DNA from: an uncultured Saprospiraceae bacterium
GTDB lineage: Bacteria; Bacteroidota; Bacteroidia; Chitinophagales; Saprospiraceae
Reading direction: 5' to 3'
Length of the DNA: 12,034 nucleotides
NCBI GenBank assembly: GCA_937973565.1
Contig: CALJKQ010000330.1
Location: 1 to 12,034 of the forward strand
A program made the translations under genes and the position numbers. This document shows, in pieces, positions 1 to 7,795 of this stretch; the first letter of the stretch is position 1; each line of letters opens with the position of its first letter. The notes under the pieces were generated by a model that did no database searches, was not told the origin of the DNA, and worked only from the letters and a program-made list of their open reading frames with translations.

Positions 1-143
1 AATCCTGTCTGGAAAAGGTTCTGTTCTTTTTGTCGTTTAATCTGGGGTCTAAGGAAGAAAAAATACATAATGACAAACAATACACCCATCATGAGCAAAG
101 ATGTCATTGAGCTTCCTCCGGCCTGAAGTATAAAAAGATTCAT
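1..143 (-). CDS. yajC: Preprotein translocase accessory subunit YajC (partial, N-terminal 47 codons)
   Basis: The reading frame starts at ATG 143 and runs off the left edge, so only the first 47 residues are present. They show a short Gly/Ser-containing leader, one hydrophobic membrane segment at about residues 13-31 ending in YFFFLRPQ, and then a basic stretch (KRQKEQ). This membrane helix followed by an (F/L)RPQxKRxKE motif is the family hallmark. YajC is a small inner-membrane protein that associates with SecDF and the Sec translocon. The frame begins 22 bases after the stop of the DHBP synthase gene on the same strand, so the two may be co-transcribed. No Shine-Dalgarno site is visible, which is normal for Bacteroidota. 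The C-terminal cytoplasmic domain lies outside the window. Confidence 0.88.
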   Translation of the reverse strand, partial: MNLFILQAGGSSMTSLLMMGVLFVIMYFFFLRPQIKRQKEQNLFQTG

Positions 144-165
144 GGTAATTTGTTGGTTTGTAAAA

Positions 166-1296
166 TTAATCTAAAAATACGTTTTCTGTTATTTCAAGTC
201 CGTAACCAATCAACCCCACTCTCTTCTTGGGGTGATTGGAAATTAACCTTATTTTTTGTACACCTAAGTCTCTCAGGATTTGAGCCCCTACACCAAAGTC
301 TCTTTGCTCTTCCGAGGGCAACGGATTGTTGTATGGATTGGTATCCAACAGCCTGAGTTTATCCATCAATTCTTCATTCTTTTCGCCATGCCGCATGTAG
401 AGCAACACACCATTTTGTACAGCGGCAATCATCTTCAGAGATTTACTCAAAGTTTCAGCATAGCCATCAAATAGCATTCCCAATATATCTCCGGTTTCAG
501 CATTGGAATGAACCCTCACAAGCGTAGGGAAGGTGGGATCAATTTCACCCATATGCAGTGCAATGTGTATGTCTCCATTGGTGAGTTGTTTATAGGCTGT
601 CACTTTAAAAGTACCAAACTGGGTTTCAATTGTAGTCTGCATTTCCTTTTGAACCAGGGTTTCGGTCTTCATTCTATAAGCTACCAAATCTTTGATGCTT
701 ATTATTTTTAAGTCAAACTTTTTGGCGACCTGAATCAACTGCGGAAGTCTTGCCATGGTACCATCTTCATTGAGAATCTCCACCAGTACACCGGCCGGAT
801 AAAAGCCTGCCAATCTTGCCAGGTCAACAGCTGCTTCCGTATGACCGGTTCTTCTCAATACCCCGCCTTGTTTGGCAACCAATGGAAAAATATGGCCGGG
901 TCTCGCAAAATCCTTTGCCACTATTTCCGGGTTCGTAATTGCTTTAATACCCGTAGCTCTGTCATAAGCCGAAATACCGGTTGTACATCCATAGCCCAAA
1001 AGATCTATACTCACCGTGAAAGCCGTGTGGTGCATGGCAGTATTATCCCTTACCATCAAATCCAGTTCTAATTCCCTGGCTCTTCGCTCTTCAATGGGAG
1101 TGCAAATCAAACCTCTGCCCTTCGTAGCCATGAAATTGATTATTTCAGGGGTTATACACGAAGCAGCACAAATAAAATCTCCCTCATTCTCGCGATCTTC
1201 GTCATCAACCACTATTATAACTTTTCCCTCTTTGATGTCGTTTAATGCTTCTTCAATGGTATTAAGTTCTATAATGATTTCTTCTGAAGTTGTCAT
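166..1296 (-). CDS. ribB: 3,4-dihydroxy-2-butanone 4-phosphate synthase with degenerate GTP cyclohydrolase II-like C-terminal domain
   Basis: A 376-residue protein from ATG 1296. Residues about 12-205 are a full DHBP synthase domain, which converts ribulose 5-phosphate to the four-carbon riboflavin precursor. It carries DDEDRENEGD (31-40), RGLICTP (61-67), MHHTAFTVSID (88-98), TTGIS (105-109) and RRTGHTEAAVDL (148-159). Residues about 210-375 align with GTP cyclohydrolase II (VRVHS..TGD at 260-270, RDFGVGAQIL at 332-341), but the zinc-binding cysteines are missing: where active enzymes read HSxCxTGD...RCDCG this protein has HSNAETGD and LFDGYA. The usual RQEGRGIGL segment is replaced by RHGEKNEEL (302-310). 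I therefore infer that only the RibB activity remains and that a separate RibA is encoded elsewhere. The frame is open 41 codons further upstream, but that part is basic, unlike RibB, and overlaps the putative promoter, so ATG 1296 is preferred. Confidence 0.9.
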   Translation of the reverse strand: MTTSEEIIIELNTIEEALNDIKEGKVIIVVDDEDRENEGDFICAASCITPEIINFMATKGRGLICTPIEERRARELELDLMVRDNTAMHHTAFTVSIDLLGYGCTTGISAYDRATGIKAITNPEIVAKDFARPGHIFPLVAKQGGVLRRTGHTEAAVDLARLAGFYPAGVLVEILNEDGTMARLPQLIQVAKKFDLKIISIKDLVAYRMKTETLVQKEMQTTIETQFGTFKVTAYKQLTNGDIHIALHMGEIDPTFPTLVRVHSNAETGDILGMLFDGYAETLSKSLKMIAAVQNGVLLYMRHGEKNEELMDKLRLLDTNPYNNPLPSEEQRDFGVGAQILRDLGVQKIRLISNHPKKRVGLIGYGLEITENVFLD

Positions 1297-1336
1297 ATTG
1301 CTCAAACTGATGAGATTTGAAATTGTTTTATCAAAG

Positions 1337-1344
1337 CAAAAATA
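1337..1344 (-). promoter_or_regulatory. Putative Bacteroidota -7 promoter box for ribB
   Basis: Read on the minus strand this is TATTTTTG, an exact match to the Bacteroidota TAnnTTTG box. It lies about 40 bases upstream of ATG 1296, giving an expected leader of roughly 35 bases. No convincing TTTG -33 element is found at the usual spacing. The leader is too short for an FMN riboswitch. The rest of the AT-rich 1297-1518 gap shows no gene or strong hairpin. Confidence 0.4.
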
Positions 1345-1518
1345 CGGATTCTTATGCAATTTTTTTACTGCTTTTTTAAGCCTGCGTTTAATGTGTCCAA
1401 ATTTTATATGGAAAAACACATTTCAGCAACCCAATAGCAAAATAAAATTTCAAAAAATTGTATTTTACATAATAGAAACCAAAATCAAAAACAATTTTGA
1501 GCTTGCCTCTCAGGTAAA

Positions 1519-2700
1519 TCAGGACTGTACCCAATATTGCGGATCCAGTATCTTTTCCAGGACTTTACCACTCTTCTCCCAGGAAAAATTCAGTTTGACA
1601 TGCTCCAGCGCATTTTGCTGTAAGCTTTGGTAAAGGGCTTCATCTGACTTCAGCAAGTGTATATATTGAGCATATTCATCAGGCGAACCGGCAACCAATA
1701 ATTGTACATTGTGTTTCGCTCCTACCCCATTTGCTACTTCTTTGGAACATACTACCGGTATGCCACACGCCATGGCTTCAAGGATTTTATTTTGCTGCCC
1801 GGTACCATAAAAAATCGGAGCAACGAGGATGCTGATTTGCCAATATGAATTGCGAATATCATCCATCCAGCCTTTTACTGTAACCTGTTCGGAAGAAAGG
1901 GATAAAATTTTTTTGGATGGCCTGGCACCGGCAATGAGCATACTAAGCTGTGATCCATACTTTGTCTTATAGGCAGCACCAATTTCATTAACCAGGTATT
2001 GAACTGCACCTTTGTTGGGCAGATAACCCAGGTTGCCAATGAAACCCACATCGAAATAAGGATTTGCGTTTTTCATGGGATGAAAATATTCAGTATCTAT
2101 GCCATTGTGTACAATTTCAACCGGAAATGGGTGCAATTGCATAGCCTCTCCATCTTCCGGAGTGATGACCACCCTCTTATCAAAACTGGATGCACAAGTT
2201 TTCTCATACCATTTCACCCGGGAAGCTTCCCAACTGTAAAGCCAGTTCAATGGCCAATAAGACAACTTCGCCCGCTTTTCCATACCAAGCCCCAAAGCAT
2301 CCATAAAATCAATTACTTTATGCTGGTAAACTCCTTCTGTGTAGGGCACCATCCTGATGAGTTGACAGTATACCGCATCAATACCTTTTGAGGATAAATC
2401 TGCCAACATTTTTTTATGTAATGAGGGGTCATAGGATATACCTGTTTGCAATGGCCATGACATCCTCAGCGCTCTAACAAATCCTCTGGCTTTTTGCCAA
2501 AATGAAGAGGTAGATATTGTCACGGTTTTACATAATTGCTCAACCCTGTTCAAGTCCGCTTTTGTAATTTCACCCTCTGCCAAGGTATAGAGGTGGATTT
2601 CGTGTCTTTTTGACAATTCCTCCAATTGATGAAACAACCGCAATTTATCTCCTCTTTCGAGAGGATACGGGAATCTGCTGCTTAGTACCGCAATACGCAA
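1519..2700 (-). CDS. Family 4-like glycosyltransferase (GT-B fold)
   Basis: A 393-residue GT-B glycosyltransferase. The N-terminal domain begins with a beta strand and the motif SSRFPYPLERGDKLR (7-21). This is typical of GT4-like proteins related to the group first described with PEP-CTERM/exosortase polysaccharide loci. The C-terminal domain has HNGID (198-202), a donor-site segment FIGNLGYLPN (220-229) and the nucleotide-sugar signature GTGQQNKILEAMACGIPVV (299-317). There are no membrane segments. It probably adds a sugar in cell-surface polysaccharide or glycolipid synthesis, but donor and acceptor cannot be read from the sequence. The start is TTG 2700. An in-frame stop lies just upstream at 2710-2712, and no ATG occurs before residue 80, so TTG is almost forced. 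The start lies 2 bases after the dehydrogenase stop, suggesting translational coupling. Confidence 0.88.
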   Translation of the reverse strand: MRIAVLSSRFPYPLERGDKLRLFHQLEELSKRHEIHLYTLAEGEITKADLNRVEQLCKTVTISTSSFWQKARGFVRALRMSWPLQTGISYDPSLHKKMLADLSSKGIDAVYCQLIRMVPYTEGVYQHKVIDFMDALGLGMEKRAKLSYWPLNWLYSWEASRVKWYEKTCASSFDKRVVITPEDGEAMQLHPFPVEIVHNGIDTEYFHPMKNANPYFDVGFIGNLGYLPNKGAVQYLVNEIGAAYKTKYGSQLSMLIAGARPSKKILSLSSEQVTVKGWMDDIRNSYWQISILVAPIFYGTGQQNKILEAMACGIPVVCSKEVANGVGAKHNVQLLVAGSPDEYAQYIHLLKSDEALYQSLQQNALEHVKLNFSWEKSGKVLEKILDPQYWVQS

Positions 2701-2702
2701 AA

Positions 2703-3590
2703 TTATCTTTTAAAGGAGGATGCTATTACTGTATTTTCCTTGTTGGCATAATTGTAAAACCCTTCCCCTGATTTTCTGCCCAATTTGCCTGCAGTAACCA
2801 TGTTCACCAACAATGGGCAGGGTGCATATTTGGGGTTGCCAAATCCTTCGTGCAACACTCTCAAAATGGAAAGACAAACATCCAGGCCAATGAAGTCGGC
2901 CAATGTAAGTGGTCCCATAGGATGAGCCATACCCAGCTTCATGACTTCATCTATTTCGCCTACGCCCGCTACGCCTTCATACAGCGTGTATATTGCTTCA
3001 TTGATCATAGGCATCAGGATTCTGTTGGCTACGAAACCAGGGTAATCATTGACTTCTACCGGAATTTTACCTATATCTTTGGATAACTGCATAATAGTTT
3101 CGCAGATAGCACCGTCGGTTGCATAACCCCTGATTACTTCCACCAGCTTCATAACCGGCACAGGATTCATGAAATGCATGCCGATTACCTTGTCAGGCCT
3201 GGAAGTTACAGACCCAATTTTGGTAATGGATATGGATGAAGTATTGGTGGCCAGGATGCAATGTGCAGGCGCCGCTGCATCCATCTGTCGAAAAATATTC
3301 AGCTTCAGCTCAATATTTTCTGTAGCCGCCTCCACGACCAAATCAGCCTGAGCACATGCTTCACCAATCGAAGTAGTGGTGGCAATGTTGTTCAATGTAG
3401 ATGCTTTTACATCCTCTCCAATGGTTCCTTTTTTGACCATTCTGTCCAGATTGGCAGCAATGGTAGTCAGTGCTTTTTGAATGCTGGCCTCACTAATATC
3501 GCATAGAGTGACCCTATATCCGTTTTGTGCAAATACATGGGCTATGCCATTTCCCATAGTGCCGGCACCAATAACAGTAATTGCTTGCAT
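2703..3590 (-). CDS. NAD-dependent short-chain 3-hydroxyacyl-CoA (3-hydroxybutyryl-CoA) dehydrogenase
   Basis: A 295-residue protein with both halves of the family. The N-terminal Rossmann domain has the NAD-binding GAGTMGNG (8-15) and Asp31, which would bind the NAD adenosine ribose. The C-terminal helical dimerisation domain includes YPGFVANRILMP (183-194) and HPMGPLTLADFIGLD (223-237). Catalytic residues match by spacing: Ser118, His139 in GMHFMNP, Glu151 twelve residues on, and Asn189 in FVANR. The enzyme oxidises (S)-3-hydroxyacyl-CoA, or reduces acetoacetyl-CoA, in fatty-acid or aromatic degradation or in butyryl-CoA metabolism. No thiolase or enoyl-CoA hydratase gene sits beside it, so the pathway cannot be fixed. 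It resembles hbd and paaH products equally, so I assign no symbol. It is the first gene of the leftward block. Confidence 0.93.
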   Translation of the reverse strand: MQAITVIGAGTMGNGIAHVFAQNGYRVTLCDISEASIQKALTTIAANLDRMVKKGTIGEDVKASTLNNIATTTSIGEACAQADLVVEAATENIELKLNIFRQMDAAAPAHCILATNTSSISITKIGSVTSRPDKVIGMHFMNPVPVMKLVEVIRGYATDGAICETIMQLSKDIGKIPVEVNDYPGFVANRILMPMINEAIYTLYEGVAGVGEIDEVMKLGMAHPMGPLTLADFIGLDVCLSILRVLHEGFGNPKYAPCPLLVNMVTAGKLGRKSGEGFYNYANKENTVIASSFKR

Positions 3591-3607
3591 GCTTTTTATT
3601 TAGGCTA

Positions 3608-3615
3608 CAAATGTA
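3608..3615 (-). promoter_or_regulatory. Putative -7 promoter box for the hydroxyacyl-CoA dehydrogenase/glycosyltransferase operon
   Basis: The minus-strand reading TACATTTG matches TAnnTTTG exactly and sits 17 bases upstream of ATG 3590, implying a very short leader of about 12 bases. No -33 box is seen at standard spacing. It lies in the 103-base divergent gap shared with the moxR promoter region. Confidence 0.35.
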
Positions 3616-3671
3616 CAAAAATTAGAGGTTTTTGTTGTTGTGCAATGTTACAACCCAATGAAATTAATCAA

Positions 3672-3679
3672 TATATTTA
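3672..3679 (+). promoter_or_regulatory. Possible -7 promoter box for moxR
   Basis: TATATTTA matches TAnnTTTG at 7 of 8 positions and lies 14 bases before ATG 3694. The leader would be under 10 bases. This is a weak call, made mainly because the divergent gap must contain a rightward promoter. Confidence 0.22.
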
Positions 3680-3693
3680 CACAAATTTGAACT

Positions 3694-4665
3694 ATGGAAT
3701 CAATCCCTACTCCCATTGACCTTAGCCGGGTAAATGAAAAAATCGACTTGTTACAACAAGAGGTAAGCAAAGCCATCATCGGACAAAAATCCCTCATTCA
3801 ATGGATTATCAATGGCTTGTTGTGCAACGGACATTTACTCCTTGAAGGAAACCCCGGACTTGCCAAGACCACCACAGCACGGTGTATAGCCAAAACGATC
3901 GACAGTGGGTTTTCACGCATCCAGTTTACTCCGGATCTGATGCCAGCTGACATCCTGGGAAGTTACATTTTTAATCCCCAGGCTCACCAGTTTGAATTCA
4001 AAAAAGGTCCCATATTCTCCAACATAATCTTAATTGACGAAATCAACAGAGCCCCTGCCCGTACCCAAAGTGCACTTTTCGAAGTAATGGAAGAGAGACA
4101 GGTAAGCATAGATGGCCATCAACATAACCTTGATTTTCCATTTTTGGTGCTTGCCACTCAAAATCCCATTGAAATGGAAGGTACCTACCGATTGCCGGAA
4201 GCTCAGTTGGACAGGTTCCAGTTAAAAATCACCATCCCCTATCCTTCTGCGGAGGAGGAGCTTTCTTTGTTGCAGCTTTTTAAAGATGGTAAGGAACCCT
4301 CTGCCCTTAAAGATGTACAATCGGTTTGGTCTGTCCAGGATTTGAAACAACTTCAGGCCAGTGTCCTGCAAGTGAACCTTGACGACAATATCATTGAATA
4401 CATCACGAACATCGTACAAAGTAGCCGCAAGTCCCGCGACTTTATTTTAGGAGCTTCACCAAGGGCTGCCATTTATCTGTTGAAGAGTGCCAGAGCACAT
4501 GCCTTAATTTCCGGCAGAGATTATGTAATTCCCGAAGATGTGGTAGACGTAAGTATTCCGGTTTTATCGCACAGACTTATTATGAGTGCTGAAAGGGAAT
4601 TGGATGGTGTAAGCATGGAAGTTTTGATAAAAAAATTACTCAAAAGCGTAGAAGTTCCCAGATGA
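3694..4665 (+). CDS. MoxR-family AAA+ ATPase
   Basis: A 323-residue soluble AAA+ ATPase of the MoxR family. Visible motifs are Walker A GNPGLAKT (52-59), Walker B IILIDEINR (111-119), sensor-1 region LATQNPIEMEGTYRLPEAQLDRF (around 153-175) and a C-terminal helical lid with GASPRA-type residues (around 253-258). MoxR proteins act as chaperone-like ATPases that mature or activate protein complexes, usually together with von Willebrand factor A-domain proteins encoded alongside. The stop overlaps the DUF58 start as ATGA, which is the usual coupling of the two families. There is no Shine-Dalgarno site. The start fits the family N-terminus. The specific client is unknown. Confidence 0.93.
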   Translation: MESIPTPIDLSRVNEKIDLLQQEVSKAIIGQKSLIQWIINGLLCNGHLLLEGNPGLAKTTTARCIAKTIDSGFSRIQFTPDLMPADILGSYIFNPQAHQFEFKKGPIFSNIILIDEINRAPARTQSALFEVMEERQVSIDGHQHNLDFPFLVLATQNPIEMEGTYRLPEAQLDRFQLKITIPYPSAEEELSLLQLFKDGKEPSALKDVQSVWSVQDLKQLQASVLQVNLDDNIIEYITNIVQSSRKSRDFILGASPRAAIYLLKSARAHALISGRDYVIPEDVVDVSIPVLSHRLIMSAERELDGVSMEVLIKKLLKSVEVPR

Positions 4666-5996
4666 TCAAATTTCTGAAAGAACTTTATCCGGGGCCACGG
4701 TATCTTTTGGGTATGGCTGCGATAGTTCTTTTGTTAATCATATTTTACGTCATGGGTTCCCCAACCGGCTTGGGTTGGATCGTATTGGCAATGGTATTGA
4801 TATACAACATTTGGGAAATTTCAATTCTATTTGCCAATGGCTCGGGCATTGAAGGCCACAGGGAAATGGCAGAGCGGTTTTCAAATGGCGACCAAAATGA
4901 AATTAAAATTAAAATTCTGAGTCTCTACAATAAAGCAGTAAGAATTGAGCTCATTGATGAATTGCCCTTTGTTTTCCAGATCAGGAATCTTCACCACACT
5001 ACACTACTAAATCCCGGCGAAAGTCACACCTGGGTTTACTACTTAAAGCCCGTGAGAAGAGGAAAATATGAATTCGGATCAACCCTTGTTTTTATTGAAT
5101 GGGGGCTTGGGCTCTGGCAGCGTCGAATAAATTTAAACAATAAAACCTCTGTATCCGTTTATCCATCTTTCCTCCAAATGTCGAAATATGAGCTGTTGGC
5201 TTTTGGCAATCATACTTCAGAAAAAGGATTGAAGAAATTACCCATGCGAGGGGTCGGTTTGGAGTTTGATCAAATTAAAAAATTTGCTTTGGGAGACGAT
5301 ATCAGGCAAATCAACTGGCGATCGACTGCTCGTCATGGAGAAGTTATGGTCAATCGATATACTGAGGAAAAAAGTCAAAATATTTACCAATGCATAGATA
5401 AAGGTAGGTTGATGCAATTTCCGTTTGACAATATGTATCTGCTTGACTATGCCATCAATGCCGCACTTATGCTGTCCAACATCGTGCTAAAAAAAGGGGA
5501 TAAGGCAGGATTGATATGTTTCGACAACAAAGTTTCTACCCATCTTCCTGCGAGCAGATCCAGATCCATGTTGCACAGCATCCTGGAGCATCTCTACCAC
5601 ATTGACACAGATTTCAACAATGCTGACCACGAAAATCTGACTTTGTGGACACTATCAAAACTCAATCAAAGGTCGCTTATATTCCTCTATACTTATTTCG
5701 TAAATTTTGAATCCTTCCAAAGAAAAGAGAAACACCTGTATTCATTGTCGCGAAAACATTTAATAATTGTGATTATTTTTAAAAATACGGGATTGGATGA
5801 TTTGATAAAGCAGAAATCAAAAACCATTCGTGACGTCTATGAGCAGGTCCTGGCTGAGCAGCAATGGGTAGAGCAACAGCACATCCAAAAAAGACTAAGG
5901 ACCCTGGGCATTGAATGTATCCTTACCACGCCTGAAACGTTGAATGTTGACAGCCTCAACAAATACCTGGAATTAAAGGCCTTAGGTAAAATTTAA
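4662..5996 (+). CDS. DUF58-domain membrane protein, MoxR partner
   Basis: A 444-residue protein. Two hydrophobic segments near the N-terminus (about 14-31 and 36-55) anchor it in the membrane. A beta-rich region (about 80-170) follows, then the DUF58 core at 196-227. That core contains RGVGLEFDQIKKFALGDD and IRQINWRSTARHGE, close to the family consensus GxEFDxLRxYxxGDDxRxIDWxATAR. A VWA-like segment starts near 240 with CIDKGRLM, where DUF58 proteins usually have an LDxGRSM-like string, so a full MIDAS metal site is doubtful. The role is inferred from the family: a cofactor of the upstream MoxR ATPase in envelope or Bat-type functions. No further bat-like gene follows, and the stop abuts the stop of the convergent hydrolase gene with no base between. 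Confidence 0.9.
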   Translation: MIKFLKELYPGPRYLLGMAAIVLLLIIFYVMGSPTGLGWIVLAMVLIYNIWEISILFANGSGIEGHREMAERFSNGDQNEIKIKILSLYNKAVRIELIDELPFVFQIRNLHHTTLLNPGESHTWVYYLKPVRRGKYEFGSTLVFIEWGLGLWQRRINLNNKTSVSVYPSFLQMSKYELLAFGNHTSEKGLKKLPMRGVGLEFDQIKKFALGDDIRQINWRSTARHGEVMVNRYTEEKSQNIYQCIDKGRLMQFPFDNMYLLDYAINAALMLSNIVLKKGDKAGLICFDNKVSTHLPASRSRSMLHSILEHLYHIDTDFNNADHENLTLWTLSKLNQRSLIFLYTYFVNFESFQRKEKHLYSLSRKHLIIVIIFKNTGLDDLIKQKSKTIRDVYEQVLAEQQWVEQQHIQKRLRTLGIECILTTPETLNVDSLNKYLELKALGKI

Positions 5997-6791
5997 TTAC
6001 TTTTTTCTTCTGCAGGAAAACATCCAATCGAAGAAATCTTTTTCCTGAAACACATAAGTCCATGCATTGTGCTCTACTTCAGGGTATTCCTTATACATCA
6101 CATTTGCACCCAATCCCTGCAAAGCTTTATAAATATCTCTGGAAAATTGGGGGATCACTACCTTATCTTTATCGCCATGATAAATACGAATACATTCCGT
6201 TTTGGCAATTTCAGCTGCCTTTGGCAGATAGACTCCACCACAAATAGGAGCTGCTGCTGCTACCAGTCCGGGCCTCCGCCACAAAATTTCCCAGGTAGCC
6301 ATCCCACCCATGGATAATCCGGTCACATACACCCGATCAGCATCAATATAAGGAAGTTGCACCAGTGAGTCTATCAAATCCAGGGTAGCTTCCATAGCTT
6401 TGGTAGCTGGCTTGTCATTGAACACGAATTTCCTTTCCCCCTCTGCATTGGCATTGCGATCCACGCTCGACCAGTAATCATCGGTTGGGCACTGCGGAAG
6501 AACCACAACCGCCGGATAATTGTCATTGTTGTCAAGGAGCCATTTTTTTCCGTGAATGAGTTGTCGCTCATTATCGGTGCCCCTTTCACCGGCTCCGTGC
6601 ATAAAAACCAGCAGCGGATATTTTTTCTGCATTTTTTTGGGATAAAGAACCCTATACGGCATTTCCCATCCTTCGGTTTTAAAGGATTTCTTTAGCATCT
6701 CACCTTTGCTTTCAGACTGAATTAGAGGATGCAAGGGCGCGCATGCCTGAAATGCAGCAAATATGGAAAAGAAAATGAACCATTTTTTCAT
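5997..6791 (-). CDS. Putative lipoprotein alpha/beta hydrolase (predicted peptidase/esterase, COG4099-like)
   Basis: A 264-residue protein. The first 17 residues (MKKWFIFFSIFAAFQAC) form a signal peptide, possibly with lipidation at Cys17. Phe at -3 is not a classical lipobox residue, so cleavage by signal peptidase I is an alternative. The mature part is an alpha/beta hydrolase: oxyanion motif MHGAGERGTDNERQL (64-78), nucleophile elbow GLSMGG with Ser160, acid Asp207 in YHGDKDK, and His241 in EVEHNAWT. This triad and HGAGERG segment are typical of predicted secreted peptidases/esterases in the PHB-depolymerase/dienelactone hydrolase group. The substrate is unknown. Its ATG overlaps the stop of the ctlX-like gene (ATGA, 6788-6791), so translation is probably coupled. 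Confidence 0.85.
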   Translation of the reverse strand: MKKWFIFFSIFAAFQACAPLHPLIQSESKGEMLKKSFKTEGWEMPYRVLYPKKMQKKYPLLVFMHGAGERGTDNERQLIHGKKWLLDNNDNYPAVVVLPQCPTDDYWSSVDRNANAEGERKFVFNDKPATKAMEATLDLIDSLVQLPYIDADRVYVTGLSMGGMATWEILWRRPGLVAAAAPICGGVYLPKAAEIAKTECIRIYHGDKDKVVIPQFSRDIYKALQGLGANVMYKEYPEVEHNAWTYVFQEKDFFDWMFSCRRKK

Positions 6792-7720
6792 ATCATAGAC
6801 TTCTGTGGTAAAAATACTTCAGCCATCATGCACCGTACACTTCCGCCGCCATTGTTTTCAATGGTAGGTATATGCCCGGTAATGATTTTGGCGCGCTTCT
6901 CTATTTTGGAAATTTGTACCGCATCCAGCGATTGATAAGCAGTTGTAGACATTACCACAAAATATTCTCCCTGAGCATTGCTTACTTCCAGCATGTTACC
7001 GGCAAATTGTTCAACCTGCGACAGAGTGATTTCTATGATTTCTTTTCCTGTTTGTTGAAGAGTATCCATTAAATACTGTTTCTCCGATGACTCAGGTATA
7101 CACTCAAGACAAATGATACAAAAGTCATGGCCAATGGACATTAACACATTGGTGTGATAGATATCGGCCCCGTTTCGGTCATGTGCCAAAAAATGAACTT
7201 TTCTGTATCCTGTAAGCACACACCATTTATCCAATAACCTCAAGTCAGTTCTTGGACTTAAATTGGCATAAACAATTTTATTGACCCTATCCAGAATCAG
7301 ACTGCCCGTGCCTTCCAAAAACATTCCTTCTTCTTCATAATGTTCGAAAGTATAGTCTTTTGTTACCACAAACTTTGACTTAAGTTGTTCGATGATATCC
7401 GATCTCCGTTCGATTCTTCGGTTTTTGGAAAACATGGGATACATGAGTACTAAGCCGTCTTCATGAAATGAAATCCAATTATTGGGAAAAACAGCATCGG
7501 GTTTTATCGGGTTTTCTGTGTCTTCTACTACCCACACGTCAACGCCAACGCTTCTAAGTTTATCTACAAATTCATCAAACTCAGCTACTGCCTGGGCAGA
7601 TACTGTCTTGACATCCCTGTCTTTGTCTTCGTTCTGGAATGAATTGTTGGCAGCAGTTTCGGCATTAAAACAAAAGTTTTTGGGCCTGATCATTAGGATA
7701 TGCTGGGTAGTCTGACGCAT
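6788..7720 (-). CDS. ctlX: CtlX-type amidinotransferase/arginine deiminase-superfamily hydrolase
   Basis: A 310-residue cytosolic protein of the guanidine-modifying (pentein) superfamily, close to proteins annotated as citrulline utilisation hydrolase CtlX. The N-terminus HILMIRPKNFCFN (7-19) with downstream NNSFQ is characteristic of that subgroup. Active-site positions can be followed: Asp75 in the DAVFPNNW motif, Glu136 in FLEGTGS, His189 in IYHTNVLM, and the nucleophile Cys297 in NNGGGSVRCMMAE. The superfamily forms a covalent amidino- or ureido-enzyme intermediate on Cys, and the likely substrate is arginine, citrulline or a related compound. I infer a role in nitrogen or amino-acid breakdown. 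The precise reaction is not settled by the sequence. It starts 75 bases after the OmpA-like gene on the same strand. Confidence 0.82.
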   Translation of the reverse strand: MRQTTQHILMIRPKNFCFNAETAANNSFQNEDKDRDVKTVSAQAVAEFDEFVDKLRSVGVDVWVVEDTENPIKPDAVFPNNWISFHEDGLVLMYPMFSKNRRIERRSDIIEQLKSKFVVTKDYTFEHYEEEGMFLEGTGSLILDRVNKIVYANLSPRTDLRLLDKWCVLTGYRKVHFLAHDRNGADIYHTNVLMSIGHDFCIICLECIPESSEKQYLMDTLQQTGKEIIEITLSQVEQFAGNMLEVSNAQGEYFVVMSTTAYQSLDAVQISKIEKRAKIITGHIPTIENNGGGSVRCMMAEVFLPQKSMI

Positions 7721-7795
7721 TTTTTTGCCGGTAAAAATACAAAAACCATGGCTTTATGTAAACACAAATAACCCCGGATAAAAGTTAGATATATC

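Noticed and set aside
1297..1419. 41-codon upstream extension of the DHBP synthase frame
   Set aside because: It is basic and unlike RibB N-termini and overlaps an exact TAnnTTTG box. ATG 1296 gives the normal domain start.
1440..1500. AT-rich palindromic bases (TGTATTTTACA) after the glycosyltransferase gene
   Set aside because: The 4-bp A/T stem is expected by chance in such sequence, so it was not called a terminator or operator.
1297..1518. Possible FMN riboswitch ahead of ribB
   Set aside because: The expected leader is only about 35 bases, and none of the conserved RFN blocks is visible in the AT-rich gap.
1016..1633. 205-codon plus-strand open frame
   Set aside because: It lies antisense to ribB and the glycosyltransferase end, and its translation is Ser/Ile/Leu-rich with no domain.
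1999..2391. 130-codon plus-strand open frame
   Set aside because: It lies wholly antisense to the well-supported glycosyltransferase and has no recognisable motif.
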